Of a stretch of 64,000 bases of DNA, positions 9,588 to 17,903 are shown one piece after another. Source of the DNA: Brevundimonas terrae (lineage in GTDB: Bacteria > Pseudomonadota > Alphaproteobacteria > Caulobacterales > Caulobacteraceae). The notes beneath the pieces were generated by a model, which made no database searches, was not told where the DNA came from, and saw only the letters and a list, made by a program, of their open reading frames with translations. Position numbers and translations under genes: made by a program. Each line of letters starts with the position of its first letter. The stretch's first letter is position 1. The stretch is taken from the NCBI RefSeq assembly GCF_011761985.1, contig NZ_JAASQT010000006.1, positions 62,001-126,000 of the forward strand, read 5' to 3'.

Positions 9588-10340
9588 TTAGTTACCCCGG
9601 CGCAGGTTCAGATTGTCCGAAGGCGGCGGAGGCGGCGGCGGTGCAGAAGGACCGGCCAGACGTCGTGCCAGAGCGGCCTGAAGATCGTCGGCAAATGCTT
9701 CCAGACGACCTGTGAACTTGCCCGCCGTCACGGAGAAAGCGTTAAACGCCATATAGGCCGGAATGGCCGCAGCCAGACCAATGGCAGTGGCAAACAGAGC
9801 CTCTGCAATGGCGGGCGCAACCGTGGTCAGGTTGGTGTTACCGGCCGCTGCGATGCGGTCAAAGGCATTCATGATGCCCCACACCGTGCCGAACAGGCCG
9901 ATGAACGGCGAAGCGGTCGCCACCACCGACAACACGCCCAGACCGTTTTCGATCTTCTGGCTTTCGCGCGAGATCACCGAATCCATCGCGCGGTCCACGC
10001 GGTTGAGCAGGGCCTGACCTTGTGCATCGGTCATCTGTCCGCGCTGGCGGGCTTCTTTCCAGTCATGCAGGGTCAGTTGCAGCATGCGCGGCAGCGGCTC
10101 GACCGGATTGGGGCCTGCAGCAGCGGCAGCCTCTTCCAGAGAGCGACCGCTTTCCAGCAGTTGCTCGAATTCATTGGCGCGACGGAACATGCGGCTGAAA
10201 CGCACGGCCTTGTCGATAATGACCGTCCACGACCAGATCGACGCCACAGCCAGGCCGATCATCACGGCCTTCACCACCCAGTCGGCAGCGAGGAACAGCT
10301 CGATAGGGTTCAACAACGAGGCGTCGACAGGGGCAGCCAT
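9588..10340 (-). CDS. tolQ: MotA/TolQ/ExbB proton-channel protein TolQ
   Basis: Inner-membrane channel subunit of the Tol motor. The 250-aa protein has the family topology: a first helix near residues 20-40, a large cytoplasmic loop, and two C-terminal helices. The second helix (LSVVATASPFIGLFGTVWGIMNAF) and the third (EALFATAIGLAAAIPAYMAFN) hold the conserved Thr and Pro/Gly residues. It is the first gene of tolQRAB-pal. The upstream 153 bp carry a long palindrome that may belong to the promoter or leader. Confidence 0.97.
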   Translation of the reverse strand: MAAPVDASLLNPIELFLAADWVVKAVMIGLAVASIWSWTVIIDKAVRFSRMFRRANEFEQLLESGRSLEEAAAAAGPNPVEPLPRMLQLTLHDWKEARQRGQMTDAQGQALLNRVDRAMDSVISRESQKIENGLGVLSVVATASPFIGLFGTVWGIMNAFDRIAAAGNTNLTTVAPAIAEALFATAIGLAAAIPAYMAFNAFSVTAGKFTGRLEAFADDLQAALARRLAGPSAPPPPPPPSDNLNLRRGN

Positions 10341-10373
10341 TCAATGATCCTTGATCGTTTTGAATATTCACGT

Positions 10374-10406
10374 CCTTGAGAGCGCCATCCGATGGCGAAT
10401 TCAAGG
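10374..10406. repeat. 33-bp interrupted palindrome upstream of tolQ
   Basis: CCTTGA at 10374-10379 pairs with TCAAGG at 10401-10406. Nested inside, CGCCATC at 10383-10389 faces GATGGCG at 10391-10397. It lies in the gap between ybgC and tolQ, upstream of the tolQ start. It could be an operator or a leader hairpin. No T-run follows, so a terminator is unlikely. Confidence 0.6.
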
Positions 10407-10493
10407 CAAGAACCGGCGTCTAACGGTCCTGATTGCCCCCGTCACCCCGTCTCGGGCTGACATAAGCGTTATCGGATCGTTTTTTGACGGATT

Positions 10494-10949
10494 TCAGTTT
10501 TCAGCCGGTCCCGACAGCCACGGCTCGACCTTGTGCATTAACAGCTTCGACGGCCTGCGCGGGCGTCCATCCATGTGGATACAGGCGGCGACAACATCGG
10601 CGCGACAGATCACCTCGCCATCGCGCTCGATGGTCTGTTTGATGATCATCCGCACGCCCTTCACCACCTCGTAACGGGTGCGAACAATCAGGGCGTCGTC
10701 GATCTTGGCAGGGCGCACATATTTGATGTTCAGTTCACTGACGACAAAGGCCAGCGGGTCTTCGCTTTCCAGCAAATCGGTATGGCCGATCCCCGCCGCC
10801 CGCAGGAAGTCCGAACGCCCCCGCTCGAAATAGCGCACATAGTTGGCGTGATAGACCACACCGGTAAAATCCGTGTCCTCGTAATAGACGCGGATCGGCA
10901 GCAGGTGGTCCTTATCGTCAAAACGGCCCGCTGTGGGTGTATCGGCCAT
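10494..10949 (-). CDS. ybgC: Tol-Pal associated acyl-CoA thioesterase YbgC
   Basis: Hot-dog fold thioesterase of the 4-hydroxybenzoyl-CoA type, conserved next to tolQ across proteobacteria and thought to act in phospholipid metabolism. The signature EDTDFTGVVYHANYVRYFERGR holds the catalytic Asp near residue 27. Length (151 aa) is standard. It sits upstream of tolQ and downstream of ruvCAB on the same strand. Confidence 0.95.
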   Translation of the reverse strand: MADTPTAGRFDDKDHLLPIRVYYEDTDFTGVVYHANYVRYFERGRSDFLRAAGIGHTDLLESEDPLAFVVSELNIKYVRPAKIDDALIVRTRYEVVKGVRMIIKQTIERDGEVICRADVVAACIHMDGRPRRPSKLLMHKVEPWLSGPAEN

Positions 10950-11012
10950 GTCATCGCCTCGGCTTGGGGAGAAAGCCGGACAAGGCTAGTCCGGTTGGGC
11001 GCGCGTTTGAAG

Positions 11013-11035
11013 CCTCCCCCGCTTTGTAGGGGAGG
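11013..11035. repeat. intergenic stem-loop CCTCCCC / GGGGAGG
   Basis: A 7-bp perfect stem with a 9-nt loop lies just downstream of ruvB in the gap before ybgC. No U-run follows on either strand. It looks like a small intergenic palindrome of the kind scattered through related genomes, or an RNA-stabilising hairpin. Copy number cannot be tested from one copy. Confidence 0.5.
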
Positions 11036-11040
11036 AGAAG

Positions 11041-12087
11041 TTATTTGCCGAACAGGTCGGGCGCGGCAGTGGGCACGGGTGGCGGAGCGGACAGGCCGAG
11101 GTGTTCATAGGCACGGGCGCAGGCCATGCGGCCACGCGGGGTGCGCTGGATAAAGCCCTGTTGCAGCAGATAGGGCTCGATCACGTCCTCGACGGCATCG
11201 CGGGCCTCGGCAATGGCGGCGGCAAGGGTGTCCATGCCGACGGGACCACCGCCATAGTTTTCGATCAGGGCTTTCAGGAAGCGGCGGTCATTGCTGTCCA
11301 GACCAGCCTCGTCCACTTCCAGACGGGCCAGAGATTGCGCGGCCACCAGACGGTTGATGACCGGCTCGCCCAGCGCATCGGCAAAATCGCGCACGCGGCG
11401 CAGCAGACGCCCCGCAATACGCGGCGTCCCCCGCGAGCGGGCGGCGATTTCATAAGCCCCCTCGGCGTCGATTTCAGCGCCCATTTTACGGGCCGTGCCG
11501 CGCACCACCATGGTCAGTTCTTCGGGCGTATAGAATTCCAGCCGCAGCGGAATACCGAAACGGTCGCGCAGGGGCGTGGCCAAAAGCCCTGCCCGCGTCG
11601 TGGCCCCCACCAGCGTAAAGGGCGCAAGGTCGATCCGCACGCTGCGGGCCGACGGGCCTTCGCCGATAATCAGGTCCAGCACATGGTCTTCCATGGCCGG
11701 ATAAAGGATTTCCTCGACCTGCGGCGACATGCGGTGGATTTCGTCGATGAACAGCACATCGCGCGGTTCGAGATTGGTCAGGATGGCGGCCAGATCACCG
11801 GCCTTGGCCAAAATAGGACCCGAGGTGGCCCGAAAACCGACGCCCAGTTCACGCGCCACGATCTGGGCCAGCGTCGTCTTGCCCAGCCCCGGAGGGCCGA
11901 ACAACAGCACATGGTCCAGAGCCTCCTGCCGCTTGCGGGCCGCCTCGATAAAGATCGACAGATTGTCTTTGACCTTGGGCTGACCGACGAACTCCGAAAA
12001 GGTCTGCGGACGAAGGGCGCGGTCAAAGGCCTCGCCCGCCGCAGCCTCTGCGGACAACAGGCGGTTCAAATCCTGATGGTCCGTCAT
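11041..12087 (-). CDS. ruvB: Holliday junction branch migration helicase RuvB
   Basis: Hexameric AAA+ motor that drives branch migration with RuvA. Walker A GPPGLGKT is at residues 64-71, Walker B DEIHR follows, and the sensor region ATTRAGLL and the C-terminal winged helix ([13 protein letters not shown]) are present. The 348-aa length is normal. It overlaps ruvA by 4 bp. Confidence 0.98.
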   Translation of the reverse strand: MTDHQDLNRLLSAEAAAGEAFDRALRPQTFSEFVGQPKVKDNLSIFIEAARKRQEALDHVLLFGPPGLGKTTLAQIVARELGVGFRATSGPILAKAGDLAAILTNLEPRDVLFIDEIHRMSPQVEEILYPAMEDHVLDLIIGEGPSARSVRIDLAPFTLVGATTRAGLLATPLRDRFGIPLRLEFYTPEELTMVVRGTARKMGAEIDAEGAYEIAARSRGTPRIAGRLLRRVRDFADALGEPVINRLVAAQSLARLEVDEAGLDSNDRRFLKALIENYGGGPVGMDTLAAAIAEARDAVEDVIEPYLLQQGFIQRTPRGRMACARAYEHLGLSAPPPVPTAAPDLFGK

Positions 12088-12707
12088 TTGCCCAGTTCCT
12101 GAAGGGCCGCGCGGATAATGGCTGACAGACCGGCCTCCTCGCCCTTATCGGACAGTGCCTGTTCAACGGCGCGGCGGGCATTCATCTCGGCAATACCAAG
12201 CCCCAACAGCGCCGCCACGGCCTCACCCGCAATAGAAGGCACAGGCGCAGAAACGACCGCCTCGGAATGGACGCCAACTGCCACAGGGCTGAACGTCCCT
12301 TCGGTCAGAGGCTTGCCCTTCAGCTCGGTGACGATGCGCAGGGCCAGTTTCGGGCCCACCCCATTGGCACGCGCCACGGCGGCCTTGTCCTCGCGGGCCA
12401 CCGCTGCGGCCAGCTCGGCGGGCGGCAGGACATCCAGCACCGACAGCGCCGCTTTGGGCCCCACCCCCTGAATGGTCACCAGCACATTGAACGCCTTGCG
12501 CTCGTCGCGGTCGAGGAAACCGTAAAGGCGCGGCCCCTGCTCTGCCGACCACTGGGAATGGACGTAAAGAATGGCCTCGCTACCGATGGCCGGAAGACGC
12601 GACAGGGTGCGCGAACCGCAGGTGGCCATATAGCCCACACCCGCACAGTCGATGACACAGTGGTCCAGATCGACCTCGGCCAGCACACCTCTAAGACGAC
12701 CGATCAC
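12084..12707 (-). CDS. ruvA: Holliday junction branch migration protein RuvA
   Basis: Tetrameric Holliday-junction binding protein. The N-terminal OB fold begins [12 protein letters not shown]. Helix-hairpin-helix motifs follow ([13 protein letters not shown] and [17 protein letters not shown]). The C-terminal RuvB-binding domain is DALLGLG-like ([21 protein letters not shown]). It overlaps ruvC and ruvB by 4 bp on each side, so the three subunits are translationally coupled. Confidence 0.98.
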   Translation of the reverse strand: MIGRLRGVLAEVDLDHCVIDCAGVGYMATCGSRTLSRLPAIGSEAILYVHSQWSAEQGPRLYGFLDRDERKAFNVLVTIQGVGPKAALSVLDVLPPAELAAAVAREDKAAVARANGVGPKLALRIVTELKGKPLTEGTFSPVAVGVHSEAVVSAPVPSIAGEAVAALLGLGIAEMNARRAVEQALSDKGEEAGLSAIIRAALQELGK

Positions 12708-13222
12708 GCAGCACCTTTGTTCAATGTTTCCAGCAGCGCCCGTTTGCGAAGCTGGGCATGGGTAATGGCCACGGCCAGCGCATCGGCGGCATCGGCCTTT
12801 ACGCCATTCGACTGGGGCAGCAACCGCGCCACCATAAAGGCGACTTGGGACTTGTCGGCGTGACCTGCGCCCACCACCGCCTTTTTAATCAGGTTGGCCG
12901 AATATTCGCCGACACTGAGGCCGGACGACGCCGCGCCCAGAATAACAGCACCGCGCGCCTGTCCCAGTTTCAGGGTCGAGGCCGGATTGACGTTGACGAA
13001 CACTTCTTCGACCGCAGCCTCGTCGGCCTGATAGTCGTGGCACACGGCCTGAATGCCCTTCATCAGAAACAGCAAGCGTTCCGAGAACGGCAGGGTATCC
13101 GATGGTGCAATCACCCCGTGCGCGATCCAGCGCAGGCGTGACCCTTCGGAGGCGATTACACCCCATCCGGTCTTGCGCAGGCCGGGGTCTATCCCGACGA
13201 TTCTGATCGTTTCGTTCGCCAT
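12704..13222 (-). CDS. ruvC: crossover junction endodeoxyribonuclease RuvC
   Basis: Resolvase that cuts Holliday junctions symmetrically. The RNase H-like active site starts with GIDPG (Asp 12), followed by the EEVFVN Glu and a C-terminal [15 protein letters not shown] that supplies the last acidic residues. The 172-aa length is standard. It is the first gene of ruvCAB. In many proteobacteria yebC lies immediately upstream; here three plus-strand genes intervene. Confidence 0.97.
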   Translation of the reverse strand: MANETIRIVGIDPGLRKTGWGVIASEGSRLRWIAHGVIAPSDTLPFSERLLFLMKGIQAVCHDYQADEAAVEEVFVNVNPASTLKLGQARGAVILGAASSGLSVGEYSANLIKKAVVGAGHADKSQVAFMVARLLPQSNGVKADAADALAVAITHAQLRKRALLETLNKGAA

Positions 13223-13292
13223 CCGTTCACGTCATGCCCCAAAGAAGGTTAGCAGACAATGACCGGAGCAGCCTTTTCACGGCGCCATCATG

Positions 13293-13372
13293 CGAACCAT
13301 CATCGAACCATAGATTGCGACGAACCACGGTCTGTGTTCTTACAGGAACAGTTCCCGTTGCGGTATCACCGC
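13293..13372. promoter_or_regulatory. repeat-rich region upstream of the MFS gene
   Basis: Three direct copies of CGAACCA start at 13293, 13304 and 13321. Two perfect palindromes follow: GGAACAGTTCC at 13345-13355 and GCGGTATCACCGC at 13360-13372, the second only 14 bp before the ATG. These look like operator sites for the transporter. No regulator gene adjoins, so the cognate protein is unknown. Confidence 0.4.
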
Positions 13373-13386
13373 AGAAAGACCAGTGC

Positions 13387-14610
13387 ATGTCCGCGTCTCC
13401 CCCTGTCCACCTGTCCCGTCGAGTCTGGATTATGATCGCGGCCAGCGCCGCCATCGTGACCCTCGCCATGGGGGTGCGCCAGTCCTTCGGTCTTTACCTG
13501 ACGCCGATGACACTGGAGCTGGGCATCGACCGCCAGACCTTCGGGCTGGTGCTGGCCTTGCAGAACCTGTTGTTCGGGGCCGTCCAGCCCTTCGTCGGGG
13601 CCTATGCCGACAAGCATGGTCCCGTGCGCGTGCTGATGATCGGGGCCGTGGTCTATGTGGCGGGCATGGCTCTGACGGCAACAGCCTCGGGCGTATGGGG
13701 TCTGGGCATCGGGTTTGGCGCGCTGGTCGGTATGGCCATGTCGGGCGTGACTTTTGTCGTCACCATGGGGGCCGTCGGCAAGATCGTCGCGCCGGAAAAG
13801 CGCACGCTGGCTTTTGGCATCATCACGGCGGGCGGATCGCTGGGCCAGTTCTTTGTCGTGCCCATGGCGCAGGCCCTGATCGATGCAGCAGGCTGGCGCA
13901 ACAGCCTTTATATGCTGGCGGCCATGCTGGTCCTGATCGCGCCGCTGGCCTTTGGCCTGATGAGCAAGCGCGGGGCAGCCGCTGCGGCTCCGCACACAGG
14001 CCTGCCGCTCAATCTGGCGCTGAAACAGGCCTTTGCCGACAAGAGCTGGTGGCTGTTGTGCAGCGGCTATTTCGTCTGCGGTTTCCACGTCACCTTCGTG
14101 GGTATCCACTTCCCGACCTATATCACCGATCAGGGCCTGCCCAGTTCGATCGGCGCGACAGGTCTGGCCCTGATCGGCCTGTTCAACATTCTGGGGTCGT
14201 GGATGTGGGGCGCATGGGGTGGCAAACACTCCAAGAAGCACCTGCTGGCCATTCTCTATGCCCTGCGCGGCGTGGCCATTATCATCTTCCTTCTGACCCC
14301 GCTGTCCAGCTTCAGCGCCCTCGCCTTTGCGGCCAGTTTCGGCTTCCTGTGGCTCGGCACCGTGCCGCTGACCAACGGACTGGTGGCCCAGATGTATGGC
14401 CTTAGAAACCTGACCGCCCTGACGGGGATTGTCTTCTTCGGCCACCAGATCGGGGCCTTCCTCGGCGCATGGCTGGGCGGGCTCGTATTCGATGTCACCG
14501 GATCGTATAATATGGTCTGGTATATCAGTATCGGATTGGCCTTTACGGCGGCTGTGGCCAACCTGCCTATCCGTCAAAGCCCACCCCAGACCGCCCCGCA
14601 AACACCATGA
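13387..14610 (+). CDS. MFS transporter
   Basis: Twelve-helix major facilitator superfamily permease, 407 aa. The first helix starts after LSRRVWIMIAAS, and the MGVRQSFGLYL segment resembles monocarboxylate or oxalate/formate type carriers (COG2223/2807-like). The loop between helices 2 and 3 (GAYADKHGPVRVLM) fits the MFS signature. The start MSASPPVH was chosen because the long upstream extension has no hydrophobic or coding character. It is divergent from ruvC, and its stop overlaps the next small ORF by 4 bp (ATGA). The substrate is unknown. Confidence 0.85.
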   Translation: MSASPPVHLSRRVWIMIAASAAIVTLAMGVRQSFGLYLTPMTLELGIDRQTFGLVLALQNLLFGAVQPFVGAYADKHGPVRVLMIGAVVYVAGMALTATASGVWGLGIGFGALVGMAMSGVTFVVTMGAVGKIVAPEKRTLAFGIITAGGSLGQFFVVPMAQALIDAAGWRNSLYMLAAMLVLIAPLAFGLMSKRGAAAAAPHTGLPLNLALKQAFADKSWWLLCSGYFVCGFHVTFVGIHFPTYITDQGLPSSIGATGLALIGLFNILGSWMWGAWGGKHSKKHLLAILYALRGVAIIIFLLTPLSSFSALAFAASFGFLWLGTVPLTNGLVAQMYGLRNLTALTGIVFFGHQIGAFLGAWLGGLVFDVTGSYNMVWYISIGLAFTAAVANLPIRQSPPQTAPQTP

Positions 14611-14774
14611 GCGAACACCCCAAAGACCCCGACCCTAAAGGCCAGAAACCAGAACGTCTGGTCCCTGCCCTGTTGTTTGGCGGGGCTATTGTGCTGTCAC
14701 TGGCCGGTCTGGCCTTGTGGCAGCGTCAGGGGCTGGCCATCTGGTTGGAGCAGGCTATCGCTTTTTGCACCTGA
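14607..14774 (+). CDS. small single-helix membrane protein (55 aa)
   Basis: Short ORF that overlaps the MFS stop codon in an ATGA arrangement, which favours translational coupling. The 55 residues are a charged Pro/Lys-rich N-terminus (MSEHPKDPDPKGQKPERL), one hydrophobic helix (ALLFGGAIVLSLAGLALW) and a short tail ending in Thr. It could be a small accessory subunit of the transporter. No family is recognised. It is easily missed because of its length. Confidence 0.6.
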   Translation: MSEHPKDPDPKGQKPERLVPALLFGGAIVLSLAGLALWQRQGLAIWLEQAIAFCT

Positions 14775-14838
14775 GTTTCTTCATTCTTTGCAGCGATAAT
14801 CCTTCACGTTACGTCCCCCGCCTATCAAGGAGCCGCCC

Positions 14839-15600
14839 ATGCCATCCCGCCATTTCGCACCGCGCCTGGTTTTCGCAACGGTAGCCGCAATGGTGCTGGC
14901 GGCATGTTCTCCTGAAACCTCGTCCAAAACGTCCGAAGAGCCGACAGGCACCACGCCCGATGCCACGGCGGCTCAAGTCATGACCCTGCAAAATGATCGG
15001 CACGATGCCTTCATCGCCCGCTGCCGGAAAAACGCTGTCTCGACCGAAAGCGGCGAACCCGCCACTTCGGATAGCTGCGGCGTGGCCTATCCAAAGGCCC
15101 TGCAGGCTCTGGAGGCCGCGCGCATCCTGATACAGGCCCATGCCCGTGACGGTGCCGTCTCGGCCACCTCGCTGGAACAGGTGAAGGCCCGCCTGCCACA
15201 GATCAACTGGACCAACGAACAGGCCGGCGGCTCGACGCTGGCCAGTGGCCGTGTGGAGCCGTTCGACGCTGTGATTACCCGCCGCAACAACCAGCATCAT
15301 CTGGCCTTTAACTGGTCAGGTCCGGCGGGCGAGGTTCCGGTCAATGTCGCCTATGCCCTGCTGCTGGAAGGCGCACAGCTAAAGCAGATTGCTTGCAACA
15401 GCTCTTCTGCCGGCGAGACGGGTCAGGCATGGCATGTCACCGGCACCGATAGCGAACCGTTCGATCTGGTGACCTATAGCCGCATCGGCCCGTCGGGGAC
15501 CGCACTGTCGTCCTATTCGGCCAGCACGCCGCTGGACGGCAAGACCATGACGCTGGCAAGCTTGCGGGCCGATGATAGCGGCTGGACCGAGTGCAACTAG
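14839..15600 (+). CDS. lipoprotein of unknown function
   Basis: Predicted lipoprotein of 253 aa. The signal peptide ends in the lipobox VLAAC with the Cys at about residue 22, followed by a Ser/Thr/Glu-rich linker. The mature part has several Cys residues (for example CRKN, SCGVAY, IACN, TECN) that could form disulfides in the periplasm. No catalytic motif is recognised. Upstream AAGGAG supports the start. It is followed by a terminator shared with yebC. Confidence 0.75.
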   Translation: MPSRHFAPRLVFATVAAMVLAACSPETSSKTSEEPTGTTPDATAAQVMTLQNDRHDAFIARCRKNAVSTESGEPATSDSCGVAYPKALQALEAARILIQAHARDGAVSATSLEQVKARLPQINWTNEQAGGSTLASGRVEPFDAVITRRNNQHHLAFNWSGPAGEVPVNVAYALLLEGAQLKQIACNSSSAGETGQAWHVTGTDSEPFDLVTYSRIGPSGTALSSYSASTPLDGKTMTLASLRADDSGWTECN

Positions 15601-15614
15601 GATTGCGGGCATAG

Positions 15615-15648
15615 AAAAAGGGCGTCGCCACAACAGCGCCGCCCTTTT
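15615..15648. terminator. bidirectional terminator between lipoprotein gene and yebC
   Basis: AAAAGGGCG and CGCCCTTTT form the outer stem, with CGC/GCG inside and a CACAACA loop. The flanking A-run and T-run let it act in both directions between two convergent genes. Confidence 0.8.
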
Positions 15649-15665
15649 CCAGCCCCAACTCGAAC

Positions 15666-16439
15666 TCAGCCCGCGTACTTGGCCGCGTCTTCATCCGAGA
15701 TGTCTTCGTTTGAATACACTTGCTGGACATCGTCCTCGGCGTCCAGTGCATCCAGCAGCTTAAACAGCGTTCCGACGCTCTCGCCGGTCAGTTCGATCTC
15801 GGACTGTGGCTTCCAGACAATAGCCGTCGACTTCGGATCGCCCAGAACCTTGGACATGGCCTCGGCCACATCGTTCAGATCTTCAAAGGCGGTCCAGATG
15901 GTGTGGCCCGGTGCATCCTCGTAGATGTCCGGCTTGACCAGATCGCTCTCGACGTCGCTGGCGCCCGCTTCGATCGCCGCTTCCATCACCGCATCTTCGG
16001 TGCCTGCCTCGGCCGGATAGGTGATCTGGCCGACACGGTCCCACATGAAGGTGACCGAACCGGCTTCGCCCAGTGCGCCGCCATTCTTGGAGAAGGCCGT
16101 ACGGATGTTCGAGGCCGCACGGTTACGGTTGTCGGTCAGAACATCGACAACGATCTGGACACCGCCGGGGCCACGGCCCTCATAGCGGATTTCTTCCATC
16201 GCATCGACTTCACCGCCCGCAGCCTTCTTGATGGCGCGTTCGATGTTTTCTTTCGGCATCGACTCGGCCTTGGCGTTGTTCACAGCCAGACGCAGGCGCG
16301 GGTTCATCGACGGATCGGGCATGCCCGACTTGGCCGCAACCGTGATTTCGCGCGACAGACGCGAGAACAGCTTGGCGCGCAGCTTATCCGCGCGACCCTT
16401 GCGGTGCATGATATTTTTGAATTTTGAGTGGCCGGCCAT
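15666..16439 (-). CDS. yebC: YebC/PmpR family DNA-binding protein
   Basis: Widely conserved cytoplasmic protein of the YebC/TACO1 family, linked to transcription regulation and to translation of polyproline stretches. The start [15 protein letters not shown] is diagnostic and is preceded by GGGGAG. The [14 protein letters not shown] and [19 protein letters not shown] segments are also typical. The 257-aa length is normal. It is usually beside ruvC; here 13.4-15.6 kb lies between them. Confidence 0.96.
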   Translation of the reverse strand: MAGHSKFKNIMHRKGRADKLRAKLFSRLSREITVAAKSGMPDPSMNPRLRLAVNNAKAESMPKENIERAIKKAAGGEVDAMEEIRYEGRGPGGVQIVVDVLTDNRNRAASNIRTAFSKNGGALGEAGSVTFMWDRVGQITYPAEAGTEDAVMEAAIEAGASDVESDLVKPDIYEDAPGHTIWTAFEDLNDVAEAMSKVLGDPKSTAIVWKPQSEIELTGESVGTLFKLLDALDAEDDVQQVYSNEDISDEDAAKYAG

Positions 16440-16563
16440 GGTGTCGCTCCCCAAATGTTGAGTATGCTAAGGCGCGCCCTTTACCGGATGGCGCAATCCC
16501 TGTCACCTCAGGGAACTGCCCAATACGGTACGGATTGTGCGTTAGAGAGCTTGGAGGACAATC

Positions 16564-16773
16564 ATGGTCGCTGTTGACGACACCTATCTGGACGACGCCT
16601 ACGACGAAGGCCTGCGCGATCCGAATGCCACCGAGATCGTGGAGCGTTATGCCCGACGCCCTGTGACCGTTTCGACCGCCACAGCCACCGGCTCGGTCAT
16701 CGGTGCCTTTGCGCTCGGCGTTCTGACCACTGTCGGCGTCATGGCCCTGCTGCGTCCGCGCCGCGACTACTAG
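16564..16773 (+). CDS. small membrane protein of unknown function (69 aa)
   Basis: Short protein with a strong Shine-Dalgarno (GGAGGA, 6 nt before ATG). The acidic N-terminus (DDTYLDDAYDEGLRD) is followed by one hydrophobic helix near residues 42-62 and a basic end RPRRDY, which suggests an inner-membrane location. No family is recognised. It ends before an inverted repeat that may terminate it. Confidence 0.65.
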   Translation: MVAVDDTYLDDAYDEGLRDPNATEIVERYARRPVTVSTATATGSVIGAFALGVLTTVGVMALLRPRRDY

Positions 16774-16797
16774 GGTCCGCGCCCGATATTTGCGAAA

Positions 16798-16829
16798 CCT
16801 GATCCGGCTGGATTTACCGGATCAGGCTT
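16798..16829 (+). terminator. possible terminator, 10-bp stem
   Basis: CCTGATCCGG and CCGGATCAGG form a perfect 10-bp stem with a 9-nt loop, followed by CTTT on the plus strand. The 3' arm lies inside the last codons of the convergent thioesterase gene. The T-run is short, so this is only a probable terminator. Confidence 0.5.
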
Positions 16830-17248
16830 TCCAGAAAGACCCGCAAATCGGGTCTGAACGGTTGTGGCCTGCGATCCTCGCGCCCGACCATCACATGCAC
16901 AAAAAATCCTTCGGCCACGGCTTCGGTTTCCGTATTTCGGAACAGGCCGACCTCATAGCGCACACTGCTGTTTCCCAGCTTGCCGACCCGCACGCCTGCA
17001 TGGATCACATCCGGATAGTGGGCGGGTGCGTGATAGCGACAGCCTGATTCGGCCACGATCCCGATCTGGTCAGACGCCCCGAGCTCCAACAACCCCGCCT
17101 CGATCAGAAGTTGGTTCACCGCCGTGTCGATAAAGCCGTAATAGGCGACATTGTTGATGTGGCCATAAACGTCATTATCGGCCCAGCGCGTCGTCAGGGT
17201 GACAAAGCGGCTGTAATCGGCCCGTGTGGCACGCTGATGTGATGGCAT
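16814..17248 (-). CDS. 4HBT-family acyl-CoA thioesterase
   Basis: Hot-dog fold thioesterase, 144 aa. The signature WADNDVYGHINNVAYYGFIDTAVNQ fits the 4-hydroxybenzoyl-CoA thioesterase group with its active-site Asp. Substrate is unknown. The C-terminal RPDLRVFLESLIR overlaps the inverted repeat used by the convergent small gene. Confidence 0.85.
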   Translation of the reverse strand: MPSHQRATRADYSRFVTLTTRWADNDVYGHINNVAYYGFIDTAVNQLLIEAGLLELGASDQIGIVAESGCRYHAPAHYPDVIHAGVRVGKLGNSSVRYEVGLFRNTETEAVAEGFFVHVMVGREDRRPQPFRPDLRVFLESLIR

Positions 17249-17279
17249 AGGCCCGATTCCCCCCTTGCTCGACTATCTC

Positions 17280-17732
17280 TCAACCCAGCGCCAGCACCAT
17301 ATCCCAGCGATCTATGCCGGGCGCAAAGCCATCGGGCGTGATCTTCTCCGGCTTAAAACCAAACCGCGCATAGAAGCCCTGCGTATGCTGGCTGGTGTTC
17401 AAGATGATACGGCGTATCTCCGGCGTCGCCTGCGCCGCCGCGATCCGCGCCTCGGTCAGCATCCGACCCAACCCGTGACCATGCAGGTCATTATCGACCA
17501 TGCCCCAGCACAGGGCGACGCTGACCCCGTCCGCCTCGACCGCATGGCCGCCGCAGCCGACAACCTGCCCCTCTCGCTCGATCACCTGATAGGGCCAGCG
17601 CAGCGCCTGATCCTGCAAAAAGCCGACAAAGCTCTCGCGCTCGCTCACGTCGAAAAAGCGCGGCGTGTTGCTGTCGAACAGGGCCAGACAGCCAGCCATA
17701 TCCTCTGGTCGGTAGGGTCTCGAACGGGTCAT
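17280..17732 (-). CDS. GNAT family N-acetyltransferase
   Basis: Acetyl-CoA dependent N-acyltransferase of about 150 aa. Family features are the N-terminal RPYRPEDMAGCLALFD, the acetyl-CoA loop region GHGLGRMLTEARI, and FYARFGFKPE near the end. The start MTRSRPYR was chosen over an upstream GTG because GAGAAG lies directly before it. Substrate is unknown. Confidence 0.8.
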   Translation of the reverse strand: MTRSRPYRPEDMAGCLALFDSNTPRFFDVSERESFVGFLQDQALRWPYQVIEREGQVVGCGGHAVEADGVSVALCWGMVDNDLHGHGLGRMLTEARIAAAQATPEIRRIILNTSQHTQGFYARFGFKPEKITPDGFAPGIDRWDMVLALG

Positions 17733-17801
17733 TTCTTCTCGTAACACGCCGCGCTTGCCCCACCAACGAAAGGCATGGGTCGGGCGCTCTCAGGGGACGC
17801 G

Positions 17802-17819
17802 ATCGAGCGGTCGATTTTT
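17802..17819 (+). terminator. weak hairpin with T-run in the adh leader
   Basis: ATCGA and TCGAT flank a GCGG loop and TTTT follows. The stem is only 5 bp. It lies on the plus strand where no plus-strand gene ends, so it might attenuate a long adh leader or be coincidental. Confidence 0.25.
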
Positions 17820-17865
17820 ACTTGGTTGAACGCGGGTCTTCGCGCCACAGTGGAGGAGACCTGTA

Positions 17866-17889
17866 ATGCTGACCTTGCCAAGAAATTAG
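17866..17889 (+). CDS. possible 7-codon leader ORF upstream of adh
   Basis: A very strong Shine-Dalgarno (GGAGGAG, 7-nt spacing) precedes ATG CTG ACC TTG CCA AGA AAT TAG. The stop is 14 nt before the ATG of the dehydrogenase, in another frame. A translated mini-ORF could couple to, or tune, the dehydrogenase. Peptide identity is uninformative. Confidence 0.35.
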   Translation: MLTLPRN

Positions 17890-17903
17890 CCGGAGCTTGC
17901 TAC

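Noticed and set aside
13366-14601. Minus-strand frame of 411 codons opposite the MFS transporter
   Set aside because: Shadow of the transporter; rich in Gln, His and Arg, with no recognisable domain and no ribosome binding site.
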